A stretch of 64,000 nucleotides of DNA from Mobilicoccus pelagius NBRC 104925 (GCF_000247995.1 NZ_BAFE01000003.1:143206-207205); one strand, 5' to 3'. Shown: positions 51,208 through 60,477, numbered from the stretch's first letter. Made by a program: numbers and translations. Notes: a model not told the origin generated them from the sequence alone.

Positions 51208-51225
51208 CCTGGGTACACGCCCCCT

Positions 51226-51492
51226 GTGACGGCGCCTACCCCCTCGGTCGGTCCGCAGCCTCCCCCGGCACACGCGAACCGAGACGCATGGGCGCAGGGA
51301 ACGAGCCCGGCGGTGTGGGGAGCACCTCACACCCCTGCCAAGGTGGACGTCCCCCCAAAGGACGTCGGCTCCGTCGGGCGATCGGCCCCTGCCACAGAAA
51401 CGATCGCGTTCCACACCGCCGGGCTCCACCTCACGTCGTCGACGTACCGGTGCCCTGCACCTTCCCCATCGAAGGGGCAGACCGACATGTGA
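51226..51492 (+). CDS. Doubtful small Pro/Ala-rich open frame
   Basis: An 88-codon frame from a GTG, beginning TAPTPSVGPQPPPAHANRDA. Third-position G/C is lower than in neighbouring genes, no domain is seen, and there is no ribosome binding site; TACACG lies 6 bases before the GTG but lacks the final T of a -10 box. It resembles the disordered start of actinobacterial membrane proteins that has lost the rest. It may not be translated. Confidence 0.2.
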   Translation: MTAPTPSVGPQPPPAHANRDAWAQGTSPAVWGAPHTPAKVDVPPKDVGSVGRSAPATETIAFHTAGLHLTSSTYRCPAPSPSKGQTDM

Positions 51493-51544
51493 CTCGGCGA
51501 ATCCTCAAGTTTGGGTAAAGGACTCGCGAGGTCAGCGGGGCGCG

Positions 51545-52063
51545 TCAGCCACGGCGGTGGCGCAGCGCCTCGCCCTTGGCCTTGGCGGTGGCCTCGAGCG
51601 AGGCCTGGAACTGCACCATTCGCTCCCGCACGGCGAGGTCCTCCGCAGAGGTGCCCGCGCCGATGATGCGCGCCGCGAGGAGTCCCGCGTTGCGGGCGTT
51701 GCCGATGGAGACGGTGGCGACGGGCACACCGGCGGGCATCTGCACGATGGAGAGAAGCGAGTCCATGCCGTCGAGGTACTTCAGCGGCACCGGCACCCCG
51801 ATGACGGGCAGCGGCGTGACCGCGGCGAGCATGCCCGGCAGGTGGGCGGCCCCACCGGCGCCGGCGATGACGACGCGCAGCCCCCGCTCGGCGGCCCGCT
51901 GCCCGTAGGCGATCATCTCGGTCGGCATGCGGTGCGCCGAGACGACGTCGGCCTCGTACGGGATGCCCAACTCGTCGAGCGCGTCGGCGGCGGCCTCCAT
52001 CGTCGGCCAGTCGCTGTCGCTTCCCATGACGATGCCGACCAGCGGCTGCGTCGCTTCGCTCAT
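51545..52063 (-). CDS. purE: N5-carboxyaminoimidazole ribonucleotide mutase
   Basis: A 172-residue class I PurE of normal length. [54 protein letters not shown] and [29 protein letters not shown] are the conserved blocks, including the catalytic His in SAHR. It rearranges N5-CAIR to CAIR in purine synthesis, using the product of purK, encoded just upstream on the same strand with 116 bases between. The ATG at 52063 has GAAGGAG upstream. The longer frame to 52414 is antisense to purK and not real. Confidence 0.95.
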   Translation of the reverse strand: MSEATQPLVGIVMGSDSDWPTMEAAADALDELGIPYEADVVSAHRMPTEMIAYGQRAAERGLRVVIAGAGGAAHLPGMLAAVTPLPVIGVPVPLKYLDGMDSLLSIVQMPAGVPVATVSIGNARNAGLLAARIIGAGTSAEDLAVRERMVQFQASLEATAKAKGEALRHRRG

Positions 52064-52179
52064 GTCCTCGCTCCTTCGTGGGGCGGGTCCGTGCCTCGGA
52101 TCCGCGCCGGCGACCCCGCGGGCGGGGACCCGCGGCGGATCGTCGGCCGCGCCCCGCTCGGTGGGACGCGGCCGGTGGT

Positions 52180-53391
52180 TCACTCGATGATCGTGCCCTC
52201 GAGGTACCCCGCGGCGTGCGCGGCCCGGTCGCGCAGTTCGGCGAGGTCGTCGCCGCACACGGTGACGTGGCCGATCTTGCGGCCGGGACGCACCTCCTTG
52301 CCGTAGAGGTGCATCTTGAGGCCGGGGTCGCGGGCGAGGAGGTGGCGGTAGGTGCCGTAGAGCTCGGCGTGGCGCGGCTCGGCGCCGCCGAGGACGTTGC
52401 CCATGACGGTCCACGGCGCGCGGGCGCGGGTGTCGCCCAGAGGCAGGTCGAGCACGGCCCGCAGGTGCTGCTCGAACTGGCTCGTCACCGACCCGTCGAT
52501 GGTCCAGTGCCCCGAGTTGTGCGGCCGCATCGCGAGTTCGTTGACGACGTAACCGGGTTCGCCGTCGCGGTCGACCTGGAACAGCTCCACGGCCATGACG
52601 CCGGTGACGTCGAGCTCACCGGCGATCCGCAACGCGGCCTCGGTGACGCGGGAGGCGAGCGTGTCGTCGAGATCCGGGGCGGGAGCGATGACCTCGGTGC
52701 AGATCCCGCCGGTCTGGACCGTCTCGACGACGGGCCACGCCGCGGCCTGACCGGAGGGACTGCGCGCGACGAGGACGGCGATCTCGCGGGTGAAGTCGAC
52801 GGCCTCCTCCGCGAGGAGCCCGTCCCCGGCGGCACGCTCGAACCAGTCGGCGCAGTCGGGCACGGCGTCGGGGGAGTCGACGACCCGCACGCCCTTGCCG
52901 TCGTACCCGCCGCGCGGGGTCTTGAGGACGACGGGGAACCCGACCTCGGTGCCGAGCTCCGTGAGCTCCTCGAGGGAGTCGACGCGGCGCCACCGCGGGC
53001 AGTCGACGAGGTCGCCGAGACGCTCGCGCATCGCGAGCTTGTCCTGCGCGAACCGCAGCGCGGACGGGCGCGGGTGCAGCGGGACGCCGTCGGCCTCGAG
53101 CGCGGCGAGGACCTCCGGCGGCACGTGTTCGTGGTCGAACGTGACGACGTCGCACTGCCGGGCGAACTCGCGCACCGTGTCGACGTCGTCGTACGGGCCG
53201 ACGGGCGAGGCGGGGACGACGAGCGCCGCCGCCGCGTCGGGGGCCTGGGCGAGCACGGCGAGGGTGAGCGAGAGGCCCACCGCCGGGGGCTGACACATGC
53301 GGGCGAGCTGCCCGCCGCCGATGATCCCCACGACGGGGAATCCCCCCGGATGCCGCACGATCTGCTCCACGATCGGTCCCTTCGTCGCCAT
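52180..53391 (-). CDS. purK: N5-carboxyaminoimidazole ribonucleotide synthase
   Basis: A 403-residue ATP-grasp enzyme that makes N5-CAIR from AIR, bicarbonate and ATP. Visible: the N-terminal [40 protein letters not shown], the ATP-grasp stretch [20 protein letters not shown] and [21 protein letters not shown], and the metal-binding [23 protein letters not shown]. All are standard for PurK. The start has only a weak purine run, but the N terminus is of the right length. It precedes purE on the same strand, the usual actinobacterial arrangement; a two-component system lies upstream. Confidence 0.95.
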   Translation of the reverse strand: MATKGPIVEQIVRHPGGFPVVGIIGGGQLARMCQPPAVGLSLTLAVLAQAPDAAAALVVPASPVGPYDDVDTVREFARQCDVVTFDHEHVPPEVLAALEADGVPLHPRPSALRFAQDKLAMRERLGDLVDCPRWRRVDSLEELTELGTEVGFPVVLKTPRGGYDGKGVRVVDSPDAVPDCADWFERAAGDGLLAEEAVDFTREIAVLVARSPSGQAAAWPVVETVQTGGICTEVIAPAPDLDDTLASRVTEAALRIAGELDVTGVMAVELFQVDRDGEPGYVVNELAMRPHNSGHWTIDGSVTSQFEQHLRAVLDLPLGDTRARAPWTVMGNVLGGAEPRHAELYGTYRHLLARDPGLKMHLYGKEVRPGRKIGHVTVCGDDLAELRDRAAHAAGYLEGTIIE

Positions 53392-53502
53392 GTGCTCGGA
53401 CGCCGCTGCGTCGAGGGCGCCCGTGACACTGCGCCGGCACCACGTGCACGATAGTCGGCCCCACCGACAGCCCGCACCGCCGCAGCAGCGGCCGCACGGG
53501 TC

Positions 53503-54564
53503 TCAGCCGGCGTCGGCGACGACCTGACGGGCCGTGGGCGCGGACACGTCGGCCGCGGACATGAAGAGCGCGAACACCACCGGGTCGTGAGCGCTGACGA
53601 GGTCGAGTCGGCCGCCGTACTTCTCCGCGAGGTCGCGGGCGAGCCCGAGCCCGAGTCCGGTGCTCGACGTGCTCACCGACCGCTCGAAGACGCGCCCGGC
53701 GATCTCCCGCGGCACCCACCCGGAGTTGCGCACCTCGAGGACGACCGACGGCCCGGCGCGGCGCACCTCGACGTCGACGATCCCCTTGCCGTGGACGAGG
53801 GCGTTCTCGAGCAGCGTGGCGAGCACCTGCGACAGCGCGATGGGCGTCGCGACGACCATGAGTCCCCGGTCGCCCTCGACCTTGACGCTGCGCGAACACC
53901 GTTCGAACTGCGGCGCCCACTCCCGCAGCAGTGCGGCGAGGACTGCGTCGACGGACGTCGGCCGGGGCGCCCCCGCCGACCCGTGACGCGCGCGGGCGAG
54001 GAGTTCGTCGACGGTGACGTTGAGCCGTTCGACCTGCTCGATGGCGACACCGGCCTCCTCACGGGCGACCTCGATGTCGTCGGTGAGGGAGATCTCCTCG
54101 AGACGCATGAGGACGGCCGTGAGCGGGGTGCGCAACTGATGGCTCGCGTCGGAGGCGAACTGCCGCTCGGTGGAGAGGATGCGTTGCCACTGCGTGGCCG
54201 TGCCCGCGAGCGCCGCGGCGACACGGTCGATCTCGGGGAGTCCGGAGGGCACCGGGTCGTACCGGGCGGCGCCCGCACCGAGACGCTCGGCCTGGTCGGC
54301 GAGCTCGGCGAGCGGCACACTGAACCGGCGTGCCTGGTGCCGCGCGATGAGCACCGCGCCGACGACGGCGACGAGCGCGAAGAACAGGACGTACGCGACG
54401 AGCAGTTCCGTGCCGTTCCCCGCCTGGGTGACCTGCACGAGCTGATCGCTCCCCTGCGGCATGCGCCCGAGGACGAGGAGCCCCAGGAAGAGCATGGGGA
54501 TCCCGAGCATCGCGACGGCGAACGCGACGGTCAACAGCGTCGACCGCAGCAGTGCCCCCTCCAC
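53503..54564 (-). CDS. Sensor histidine kinase
   Basis: A 353-residue membrane kinase. Two helices (near 8-33 and 54-74) enclose an outer loop of only about 20 residues, so it lacks a periplasmic sensor domain. A HAMP-like segment follows, then the dimerisation helix FASDASHQLRTPLTAV with phospho-acceptor His142, and an ATPase domain with LLENALVHG (N box), VLEVRNSGWV (G1) and STGLGLGLARDLAEKYGG (G2). The first G box keeps Asn but has N-S-G where D-x-G is usual, a departure worth noting. GTG start. Its start lies 15 bases after the response regulator's stop, so they form one two-component unit. The short loop suggests sensing in or near the membrane. Confidence 0.9.
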   Translation of the reverse strand: MEGALLRSTLLTVAFAVAMLGIPMLFLGLLVLGRMPQGSDQLVQVTQAGNGTELLVAYVLFFALVAVVGAVLIARHQARRFSVPLAELADQAERLGAGAARYDPVPSGLPEIDRVAAALAGTATQWQRILSTERQFASDASHQLRTPLTAVLMRLEEISLTDDIEVAREEAGVAIEQVERLNVTVDELLARARHGSAGAPRPTSVDAVLAALLREWAPQFERCSRSVKVEGDRGLMVVATPIALSQVLATLLENALVHGKGIVDVEVRRAGPSVVLEVRNSGWVPREIAGRVFERSVSTSSTGLGLGLARDLAEKYGGRLDLVSAHDPVVFALFMSAADVSAPTARQVVADAG

Positions 54565-54579
54565 GATCCGCCCGCCGAC

Positions 54580-55263
54580 TCAGGCCGCGTCGCCGGGGCG
54601 TTCGAACCGGAACCCGACGCCGCGGACCGTCGTGATGAACCGGGGGTGGGAGGCGTCGTCGCCGAGCTTGCGGCGCAGCACCGAGACGTGCATGTCGAGG
54701 GTCTTCGTCGACCCGAACCATTGGGTCTCCCATACCTCGCGCATGAGCTGTTCGCGGCCGACGACCTTGCCCTGTTCGCGTACGAGCACGCGGAGGAGGT
54801 CGAACTCCTTGGCGGTGAGCTGGAGTTCGTTGCCGTCGACGAAGACGCGGCGGGCCTGGGTGTCGATGCGGAGGCCGCCGCCGTCGTCGGCCTGCGGGGC
54901 CGGGGCGCTGCGACGCAGGAGGGCCCGGACGCGGGCGAGGAGCTCCGCGAGGCGGAACGGCTTGGTGACGTAGTCGTCGGCGCCGGCGTCGAGCCCGACG
55001 ACGGTATCGACCTCGTCGGCGCGCGCCGTGAGCATGAGGATCGGCGCGGTGCGCCCGTCCGCACGGAGGCGGCGGCACACCTCGAGGCCGTCCAGACCGG
55101 GCAGGCCGATGTCGAGCACGACGAGATCCGGCGTGCTCTTCGCCTCCTCGAGGGCGGCGAGCCCGTCGTCGCAGACCGTGACGTCGTAACCCTCCCGTCG
55201 CAGGGCACGCGCCAGGGGGTCACTGATGGCGGTGTCGTCCTCGGCCAACAAAACGCGAACCAT
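54580..55263 (-). CDS. OmpR-family response regulator
   Basis: A 227-residue regulator. The receiver domain (1-118) has Asp9, Asp10, the phospho-acceptor Asp51 in LVVLDIGLPG, Thr79 and Lys101 in VTKPF. The C-terminal winged helix (about 130-223) has LTAKEFDLLRVLV, SRAQL-like GREQLMREVW, KTLDMHVSVLRRKLGDD and FITTVRGVGFRFE. It should bind DNA as a dimer after phosphorylation by the kinase that follows 15 bases downstream. Targets are unknown. The ATG is 6 bases after a -10 box, so the mRNA is probably leaderless. Confidence 0.95.
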   Translation of the reverse strand: MVRVLLAEDDTAISDPLARALRREGYDVTVCDDGLAALEEAKSTPDLVVLDIGLPGLDGLEVCRRLRADGRTAPILMLTARADEVDTVVGLDAGADDYVTKPFRLAELLARVRALLRRSAPAPQADDGGGLRIDTQARRVFVDGNELQLTAKEFDLLRVLVREQGKVVGREQLMREVWETQWFGSTKTLDMHVSVLRRKLGDDASHPRFITTVRGVGFRFERPGDAA

Positions 55264-55269
55264 GAGCGC

Positions 55270-55275
55270 ATGCTA
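55270..55275 (-). promoter_or_regulatory. -10 box of a leaderless promoter
   Basis: On the minus strand TAGCAT ends 6 bases before the ATG of the response regulator. Confidence 0.55.
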
Positions 55276-55456
55276 TCGGTCGGACGACTGACCACCCCTC
55301 AGTCTCAAATGAATTCGTGTCGTGTCGGAACGCTTGCGCAACATCCCGGGCGACAGGGGCGCCGCGAGGGCACGCCGCGGTGACCGCGAACCGCCGCGGC
55401 CCCCACCCTCCGGACGAGGAGGGCGGGACCACGATCGAGGGTCGAACAGGCGTGGA

Positions 55457-56248
55457 TCAGACGCCGGGCCACCTCGGGGCGCGCTTCTCGTTGAACGCGG
55501 CGACGCCCTCGGCACGGTCGCCGGAGAAGGCGGTCGCCCGCCAGCACGCGTCCTCGATCTCGAGGCCCGCACGGAGGTCGACGTCGGAGCCGAGACGCAT
55601 CGCCTTCTTCGCGTTGCGGAGCCCGACGGGGGAGTTCTTCGCGACGACCGCCGCCATCTCGAGCGCGGCCTCGCGGGCCGTTCCGGCGGCGACGACCTCG
55701 TCGACGAGGCCGTACTCCCCCGCCTCGACGCCGGTGAACCGGCGACACGTGAAGATCATGCGTGCGGCCTTCGACCACCCGAGGCGCCGCGTGACGAGCT
55801 GCGTCCCGCCGCCGCCGGGGATGACGCCGACGGAGACCTCGGGCAGCCCGAGGGTCGCCTTCTCACCGGCGACGACGATGTCGCACGAGAGCGCGATCTC
55901 GCAGCCGCCGCCGAGCGCGAACCCGTCGACCGCGGCGATGGTGGGCACGGGCATCTCGAGCACACCGGTGTAGGCGGCGCGGGCGATCGGGCGCTGCCGC
56001 ACGAGGTCGGCGTCGCTGAAGGAGTTGCGCTCCTTGAGGTCGGCCCCGACGCAGAACGCCTTCTCGTGGGAGCTCGTGACGACGACGGCCCGCACGCCGG
56101 TGTCGGCGGCAAACTGCGCGCAGGCGTCGGCGAGCGCGCGCGCCATGTCGGTGGAGACCGCGTTCATCGCCGAGGGACGGTCGAGCACGAGCTCGGCCAC
56201 CGTCCCCTCGTCGCCGTGGCGTTCGATGCGGATCAATCTGTCGCTCAT
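55457..56248 (-). CDS. Enoyl-CoA hydratase
   Basis: A 263-residue crotonase-fold enzyme. AVDGFALGGGCEIALSCD carries the first catalytic Glu and LGLPEVSVGVIPGGGGTQ the second, so both acid/base residues of true enoyl-CoA hydratases are present. The oxyanion-hole segment is KAFCVGADLKER. It should hydrate trans-2-enoyl-CoA in beta-oxidation or a related degradation. Its ATG overlaps the adenylate cyclase stop by 4 bases, which makes it the third gene of a birA/cyclase/hydratase operon. The pairing with a cyclase is unusual and may only reflect shared transcription. Confidence 0.92.
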   Translation of the reverse strand: MSDRLIRIERHGDEGTVAELVLDRPSAMNAVSTDMARALADACAQFAADTGVRAVVVTSSHEKAFCVGADLKERNSFSDADLVRQRPIARAAYTGVLEMPVPTIAAVDGFALGGGCEIALSCDIVVAGEKATLGLPEVSVGVIPGGGGTQLVTRRLGWSKAARMIFTCRRFTGVEAGEYGLVDEVVAAGTAREAALEMAAVVAKNSPVGLRNAKKAMRLGSDVDLRAGLEIEDACWRATAFSGDRAEGVAAFNEKRAPRWPGV

Positions 56249-57582
56249 CGCTCGTCGTTCTCCTTCGTGTCGTCGTCGACCGGGGTGGGGCGGGAGGGGG
56301 CGGGGGCGTGTGTCGCGCCGGGCTCGGTGAGGTCGACCGGCATGCGCGGCACGGGCCGGTCGATGCCGTGCGGGGGCGGCGTCGCCGAGTCCGTCGTCGA
56401 GATCTCCTCGCACGCATCGGAGTCGGACGCCGACGCGTCGGCGTCCGTGCCGATGCTCGCGCCGGCGAGGTAGTCGGCCATGGGTGGACGGTGCACGACG
56501 CGGCGCCGCGTCGCGGGCTGTTCACCGGGACCCCGCTCGAGGAGCCACGTCCTCGTCACGCCGAGGCCACGCAACGGCCGCGGTTCGAGTTCGCGCAGGG
56601 TGTACGCCGACCGTTCCCCGAGCTCGGTGGCGATCGCCTCGTCGACGACGATCGTGTCGGGCTGGGCGACCTCGGTGATCCGGCTCGCGCGGTTGACGGG
56701 TGTGCCGAACACGTCGCCGAGGTGGGAGAGGACCTCCCCCGAGGCGAGACCGACGCGCATGCGTGGCATCGCGGGGTCCTCACGAAGCGCCTCGAGGAGG
56801 TCGGTCGCGATGTCGACCCCGGCGTCGACGCGGTCGACGACGAAGAAGACCTCGTCGCCGATCGTCTTGACGATGCGCCCCCCGTGGGCCGTGACGACGT
56901 CGGACGCGAGCGCCTCGAAGTGCCCCACGAGACGGCCGAGCTGCTGGTCCGAGAGGCGGGTGACGAGCGTCGTGAACCCGACCATGTCGGCGAACCCCAC
57001 GGTGACGTGCTTGCCGTCGTCCTCGCTCTGGCCCTCGGAGAAGAGGCGGTTGAGCGCGGCGGAGAGGTGCCGCCGCCATGCGTAGACCATGAGGGGTTCG
57101 AGTTCGTCGACGAGATCCATGAGCCACGTGCCCGCGACGTGCGAGGCCTGGACGTCGTCGGAGCTGCGCCCGGCGAGCCCTGAGCCCGACGGGGATTCGA
57201 GCATCGCCTCGATGTCGTGGACGGGCACGTCGGGCGCGCCGCGAGCGTTGAGCACGGCGTCGAGGAGGAGGCTCGACTGCCACGCCGCGAGCCGGTCGGT
57301 GGTGCGGGCGATGGCCCGGGTCATCGAGAGGGCCAGCGGCTCGTGCATCCGGCCGCTGCGCACGAGACCCACCATGTGACGGAGGGCCTCGACGTCGGCG
57401 TCGGTGAACGACGTCGCGTCGTCACCGACACCGGGAAACCCGAGCGCGTGCCAGAACCGGCGCGCCTCGAGGAGCGGGACCCCGGCGGCGGCGCTCACTT
57501 GGCGCCGACCGAGGGTGCGGGGTCGGCCGAGCAGGTGATCCGTGGCGTCCTGCCCGCCGGGGTCGCCCTGTTCGTCGCTCAT
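56245..57582 (-). CDS. Class III adenylate cyclase with N-terminal regulatory domain
   Basis: A 445-residue cytoplasmic protein. Residues ~15-165 are a helical N-terminal domain (ARRFWHALGFPGVGDDA, FTDADVEALRHMVGLVRSG), like the regulatory domain of the mycobacterial pH-sensitive cyclase Rv1264. Residues ~190-360 are the catalytic domain: VGFADMVGFTTLV with metal-binding Asp199, IVKTIGDEVFF with Lys239 and Asp243, and the MRVGLASGEVL stretch. The tail is acidic, Ser/Asp-rich and disordered. The substrate-specifying Lys and Asp argue for cAMP rather than cGMP. It lies between birA (7 bases) and the hydratase (4-base overlap). cAMP made here could act through CRP/GlxR-type regulators. Confidence 0.9.
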   Translation of the reverse strand: MSDEQGDPGGQDATDHLLGRPRTLGRRQVSAAAGVPLLEARRFWHALGFPGVGDDATSFTDADVEALRHMVGLVRSGRMHEPLALSMTRAIARTTDRLAAWQSSLLLDAVLNARGAPDVPVHDIEAMLESPSGSGLAGRSSDDVQASHVAGTWLMDLVDELEPLMVYAWRRHLSAALNRLFSEGQSEDDGKHVTVGFADMVGFTTLVTRLSDQQLGRLVGHFEALASDVVTAHGGRIVKTIGDEVFFVVDRVDAGVDIATDLLEALREDPAMPRMRVGLASGEVLSHLGDVFGTPVNRASRITEVAQPDTIVVDEAIATELGERSAYTLRELEPRPLRGLGVTRTWLLERGPGEQPATRRRVVHRPPMADYLAGASIGTDADASASDSDACEEISTTDSATPPPHGIDRPVPRMPVDLTEPGATHAPAPSRPTPVDDDTKENDER

Positions 57583-57589
57583 GGTCCGA

Positions 57590-58450
57590 TCATGCCCGCT
57601 CGGCGGGCCGGACGTGAACCACGTCACCTGCCGCGAACGTGCGGCGGACCCCGTCGACGTCGAGGACGAGGCATCCCGCCAGGTCGAGGTCGACGGCCCG
57701 ACCCCGCACGTCGCGCGGCGTGCCGGGCGCCCCGGGCAGGTGGATCCGCACCTCGGCGCCGAGGGTCGAGCACGCCTCTCGGTAGTCGCGGCGGAGTCCG
57801 TCGAGGGCGTCCGCCCCCGCGAGGAAGGTCGAATACCGGTCCGCGAACGCCTCGGCGACCCCGACGACGACGTCCTCCCGGGAGACGGACAGCCCGGCGA
57901 GGTGCAGCGACGTCGCCGTCGGCACCGGCAGCTCCTCTGCGGGCACGGTGACGTTGACCCCGACACCCGCGACGACGACCCCGTCGCCGCCCTCGCAGAG
58001 GATCCCGCACACCTTGCGGAACTCCTCCCCGCCCGTCGACACGTCGTCCGCGTCGCCGGCCCGTGCCGACCGTGGCCGGACGAGCACGTCGTTCGGCCAC
58101 TTGAGCACGACCTCGAGCGGATCACCCGCCTCTTGCGAGAGGCGCACGAGCCCGTCGCGCACCGCGAGTCCCGTGACGAGCGGGATCCATCCCCAGTCGG
58201 CGACCCGCTCCGGCAGCGGGACCGTGAGCGACATCGCCACCGACGTCCCCGGCGGCGACACCCACACCCGCGCGTGCCGCCCGCGCCCCGCCTCCTGCGC
58301 CTCCGCCACGACGAGACGCCACGGCACCGGCTCCACCAACGAGACGGCGTTCGTCGACCCGACGAGGGCGACGACGTCCACCCGCGTCCACGGGCCGGTC
58401 GGAGGGGCGAGAGTGTCGACGAGCACAGATTGCTCAAGGCTTCCAGGCAT
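57590..58450 (-). CDS. birA: Biotin-[acetyl-CoA-carboxylase] ligase
   Basis: A 286-residue monofunctional biotin protein ligase without the N-terminal DNA-binding domain of E. coli BirA. It has GSTNAVSL, the biotinyl-AMP loop EAQEAGRGRHARVW (GRGRHG with Ala for the last Gly), KWPNDVLV with the catalytic Lys, KVCGILCE and VVVAGVGVNV, followed by the small SH3-like C-terminal domain. It attaches biotin to carrier subunits of acyl-CoA carboxylases. It faces the carboxylase gene accD across a 23-bp gap with overlapping promoters, a functionally sensible arrangement. It is the first gene of the operon with the cyclase and hydratase. Confidence 0.94.
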   Translation of the reverse strand: MPGSLEQSVLVDTLAPPTGPWTRVDVVALVGSTNAVSLVEPVPWRLVVAEAQEAGRGRHARVWVSPPGTSVAMSLTVPLPERVADWGWIPLVTGLAVRDGLVRLSQEAGDPLEVVLKWPNDVLVRPRSARAGDADDVSTGGEEFRKVCGILCEGGDGVVVAGVGVNVTVPAEELPVPTATSLHLAGLSVSREDVVVGVAEAFADRYSTFLAGADALDGLRRDYREACSTLGAEVRIHLPGAPGTPRDVRGRAVDLDLAGCLVLDVDGVRRTFAAGDVVHVRPAERA

Positions 58451-58457
58451 GCCGACA

Positions 58458-58463
58458 AGGCTA
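58458..58463 (-). promoter_or_regulatory. -10 box of birA (leaderless)
   Basis: On the minus strand TAGCCT lies 7 bases before the birA ATG. It shares bases 58462-58463 with the opposite-facing -10 box of accD. Confidence 0.6.
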
Positions 58464-58467
58464 GGCT
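58462..58467 (+). promoter_or_regulatory. -10 box of accD (leaderless)
   Basis: TAGGCT lies 6 bases before the accD ATG, overlapping the birA -10 box by two bases. Both promoters must place their -35 regions inside the opposite coding sequence. Confidence 0.6.
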
Positions 58468-58473
58468 GCCGCC

Positions 58474-60111
58474 ATGAGCGACGCTGTGAACCCCGAGAGC
58501 ACCGCGACCGACGCAGGTCCGGCCGCCGATCAGCCCGACATGCAGACCACTGCGGGTCGTCTCGCCGACTACCGCAGGCGCAACGACGACGCGGTGCACG
58601 CCGGCTCCGCCCGGGCCGTGGAGAAGCAGCATGCGAAGGGCAAGAAGACGGCCCGCGAGCGCATCGAGCAGTTGCTCGACCCGGGCAGCTTCGTCGAACT
58701 CGACGGATTCGCCCGTCACCGTTCCACGAACTTCGGCCAGGAGAAGAACCGCCCCTACGGCGACGGCGTCGTCACCGGGTACGGCACGGTCGAAGGGCGA
58801 CCGATCTGCGTGTTCGCCCAGGACTTCACCGTCTTCGGTGGCTCCCTCGGCGAGGTCTTCGGCGAGAAGATCGTCAAGGTCATGGACCTCGCCCTCAAGA
58901 TCGGCTGCCCCGTCGTCGGCATCAACGACTCCGGTGGCGCCCGCATCCAGGAGGGTGTGGCCGCCCTCGGCCTCTACGGCGAGATCTTCCGCCGGAACGT
59001 CATGGCCTCCGGCGTCATCCCGCAGATCTCCCTCATCATGGGCCCCTGCGCCGGTGGTGCCGTGTATTCCCCGGCCATCACCGACTTCATCGTCATGGTC
59101 GACCAGACCTCGCACATGTTCATCACCGGCCCCGACGTCATCAAGACCGTCACCGGTGAAGAGGTCGCCTTCGAGGACCTCGGTGGTGCCCGCAGCCACA
59201 ACACGAAGTCCGGTGTCGCCCACTACATGGGCGAAGACGAGGACGACGCGATCGAGTACGTGCGCGAGCTCCTCTCCTACCTCCCGCAGAACAACCTCGA
59301 GGAGTCGGCGGTCTTCGAGTTCGAGGAGCTGCCCGAGATGACGGCCGAGGACGAGTCCCTCGACACGTTCATCCCCGACAGCCCGAACACGCCGTACGAC
59401 ATGCACACGATCATCGAGACGATCGTCGACGACGGCGCGTTCACCGAGGTCCAGGCGCTCTTCGCGCCGAACATCATCTGCGGATTCGGCCGGGTCGAGG
59501 GCCGCAGCATCGGCGTCGTCGCCAACCAGCCGATGCAGTTCGCCGGCACGCTCGACATCGACGCCTCCGAGAAGGCCGCCCGGTTCGTGCGCACCTGCGA
59601 CGCGTTCCACATCCCGGTGCTCACCCTCGTCGACGTGCCCGGCTTCCTCCCCGGCACCGACCAGGAGTGGAACGGCATCATCCGCCGCGGCGCCAAGCTC
59701 ATCTACGCCTACGCCGAGGCCACGGTGCCGCTCGTCACCGTCATCACACGCAAGGCGTACGGCGGTGCGTACGACGTCATGGGCTCCAAGCACCTCGGCG
59801 CCGACGTCAACCTCGCCTGGCCCACCGCCCAGATCGCCGTCATGGGCGCGCAGGGCGCGGTCAACATCCTGTACCGCAAGCAGATCCAGAAGGTCATCGA
59901 CGAAGGTGGCGACGTCGACGCGGCCCGCGCCAAGTTCATCGAGGAGTACGAGACGACCCTCGCGAACCCGTACGTCGCGGCCGAGCGTGGCTACATCGAT
60001 GCGGTCATCCCGCCGTCGGAGACCCGCATGCAGGTCATCCGTGCGCTGCGCACCCTGCGCACCAAGCACCAGAAGATGCCCGACAAGAAGCACGGCAACA
60101 TCCCGTTGTGA
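58474..60111 (+). CDS. accD: Acyl-CoA (acetyl/propionyl-CoA) carboxylase, carboxyltransferase beta subunit
   Basis: A 545-residue carboxyltransferase of the actinobacterial AccD/PccB type. The N-terminal half has [32 protein letters not shown] and [17 protein letters not shown]; the C-terminal half has [36 protein letters not shown] and [15 protein letters not shown]. The paired GGA/GAQG oxyanion segments mark both active-site halves. It transfers carboxyl from biotin to acyl-CoA, giving malonyl- or methylmalonyl-CoA. The epsilon subunit gene follows, and the biotin ligase faces it. The biotinylated alpha subunit is not in the window. Substrate preference cannot be set from sequence by eye. 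Confidence 0.95.
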   Translation: MSDAVNPESTATDAGPAADQPDMQTTAGRLADYRRRNDDAVHAGSARAVEKQHAKGKKTARERIEQLLDPGSFVELDGFARHRSTNFGQEKNRPYGDGVVTGYGTVEGRPICVFAQDFTVFGGSLGEVFGEKIVKVMDLALKIGCPVVGINDSGGARIQEGVAALGLYGEIFRRNVMASGVIPQISLIMGPCAGGAVYSPAITDFIVMVDQTSHMFITGPDVIKTVTGEEVAFEDLGGARSHNTKSGVAHYMGEDEDDAIEYVRELLSYLPQNNLEESAVFEFEELPEMTAEDESLDTFIPDSPNTPYDMHTIIETIVDDGAFTEVQALFAPNIICGFGRVEGRSIGVVANQPMQFAGTLDIDASEKAARFVRTCDAFHIPVLTLVDVPGFLPGTDQEWNGIIRRGAKLIYAYAEATVPLVTVITRKAYGGAYDVMGSKHLGADVNLAWPTAQIAVMGAQGAVNILYRKQIQKVIDEGGDVDAARAKFIEEYETTLANPYVAAERGYIDAVIPPSETRMQVIRALRTLRTKHQKMPDKKHGNIPL

Positions 60112-60121
60112 TCGGCACCCG

Positions 60122-60167
60122 CCGGCCGTGGCGTCCCCCGTCGGGAGCGGGCGCCACGACCGGCCGG
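60122..60167 (+). terminator. Attenuator-like hairpin between accD and accE
   Basis: GTGGCG (60128-60133) pairs with CGCCAC (60152-60157) and CCGGCC (60122-60127) with GGCCGG (60162-60167), with an internal loop. It could reduce read-through into accE or stabilise the accD message end. Confidence 0.4.
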
Positions 60168-60213
60168 GACGACGCACTGCGGATCACCCACAGCGAGGAC
60201 GACAGGAGCCACG

Positions 60214-60456
60214 ATGAGTGACGCACCGGCCGACAGCGCCGTCGAGACCACGGAGGCCGCCCAGGTCACCGCCCCGGTCATCACGGTGACGCGCGGCAAC
60301 CCCACCCGCGAGGAGACCGCGGTGGTCACCGTGCTCCTCGCGGCCATGAGTGGTGACAGAGGCTCGACCGACCGCAACGTCCGCCGCGGCTGGTCGCGGC
60401 CCTCACGTCGGCTCGGCCACGGCCTCCCCGGCACGGGCTGGGGTCGCGCCTTCTGA
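60214..60456 (+). CDS. accE: Acyl-CoA carboxylase epsilon subunit
   Basis: An 80-residue protein typical of the small epsilon subunits that stabilise actinobacterial acyl-CoA carboxylases. It has the acidic, variable N terminus, the core VITVTRGNPTREETAVVTVLLAA, which is the family hallmark, and a short basic tail ending with the usual W...SR...GW pattern. It lies 102 bases after accD in the same direction, with ACAGGAG upstream of the ATG. Epsilon binds between alpha and beta subunits and raises activity in the studied actinobacterial enzymes. Confidence 0.88.
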   Translation: MSDAPADSAVETTEAAQVTAPVITVTRGNPTREETAVVTVLLAAMSGDRGSTDRNVRRGWSRPSRRLGHGLPGTGWGRAF

Positions 60457-60477
60457 TCCGGCGCACCCGAACGGTCA

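Larger units (their letters stand above)
50828..51544. other. 717-bp convergent region
   Basis: It lies between the last secreted paralogue and the 3' end of purE. It holds two clear hairpins (50875-50905 and 51169-51207) and one weak small open frame (51226-51492). No gene with normal codon bias is present. Confidence 0.5.

Noticed and set aside
50398..51518. Long frames overlapping the fourth DxDGD paralogue and the following gap
   Set aside because: They are out-of-frame shadows rich in Arg and Pro; only the short stretch from 51226 was kept, as a doubtful entry.
57583..60177. Extension of the adenylate cyclase frame rightward through birA and accD
   Set aside because: This stretch is antisense of accD and out of frame with birA; the cyclase N terminus aligns with known regulatory domains from 57582.
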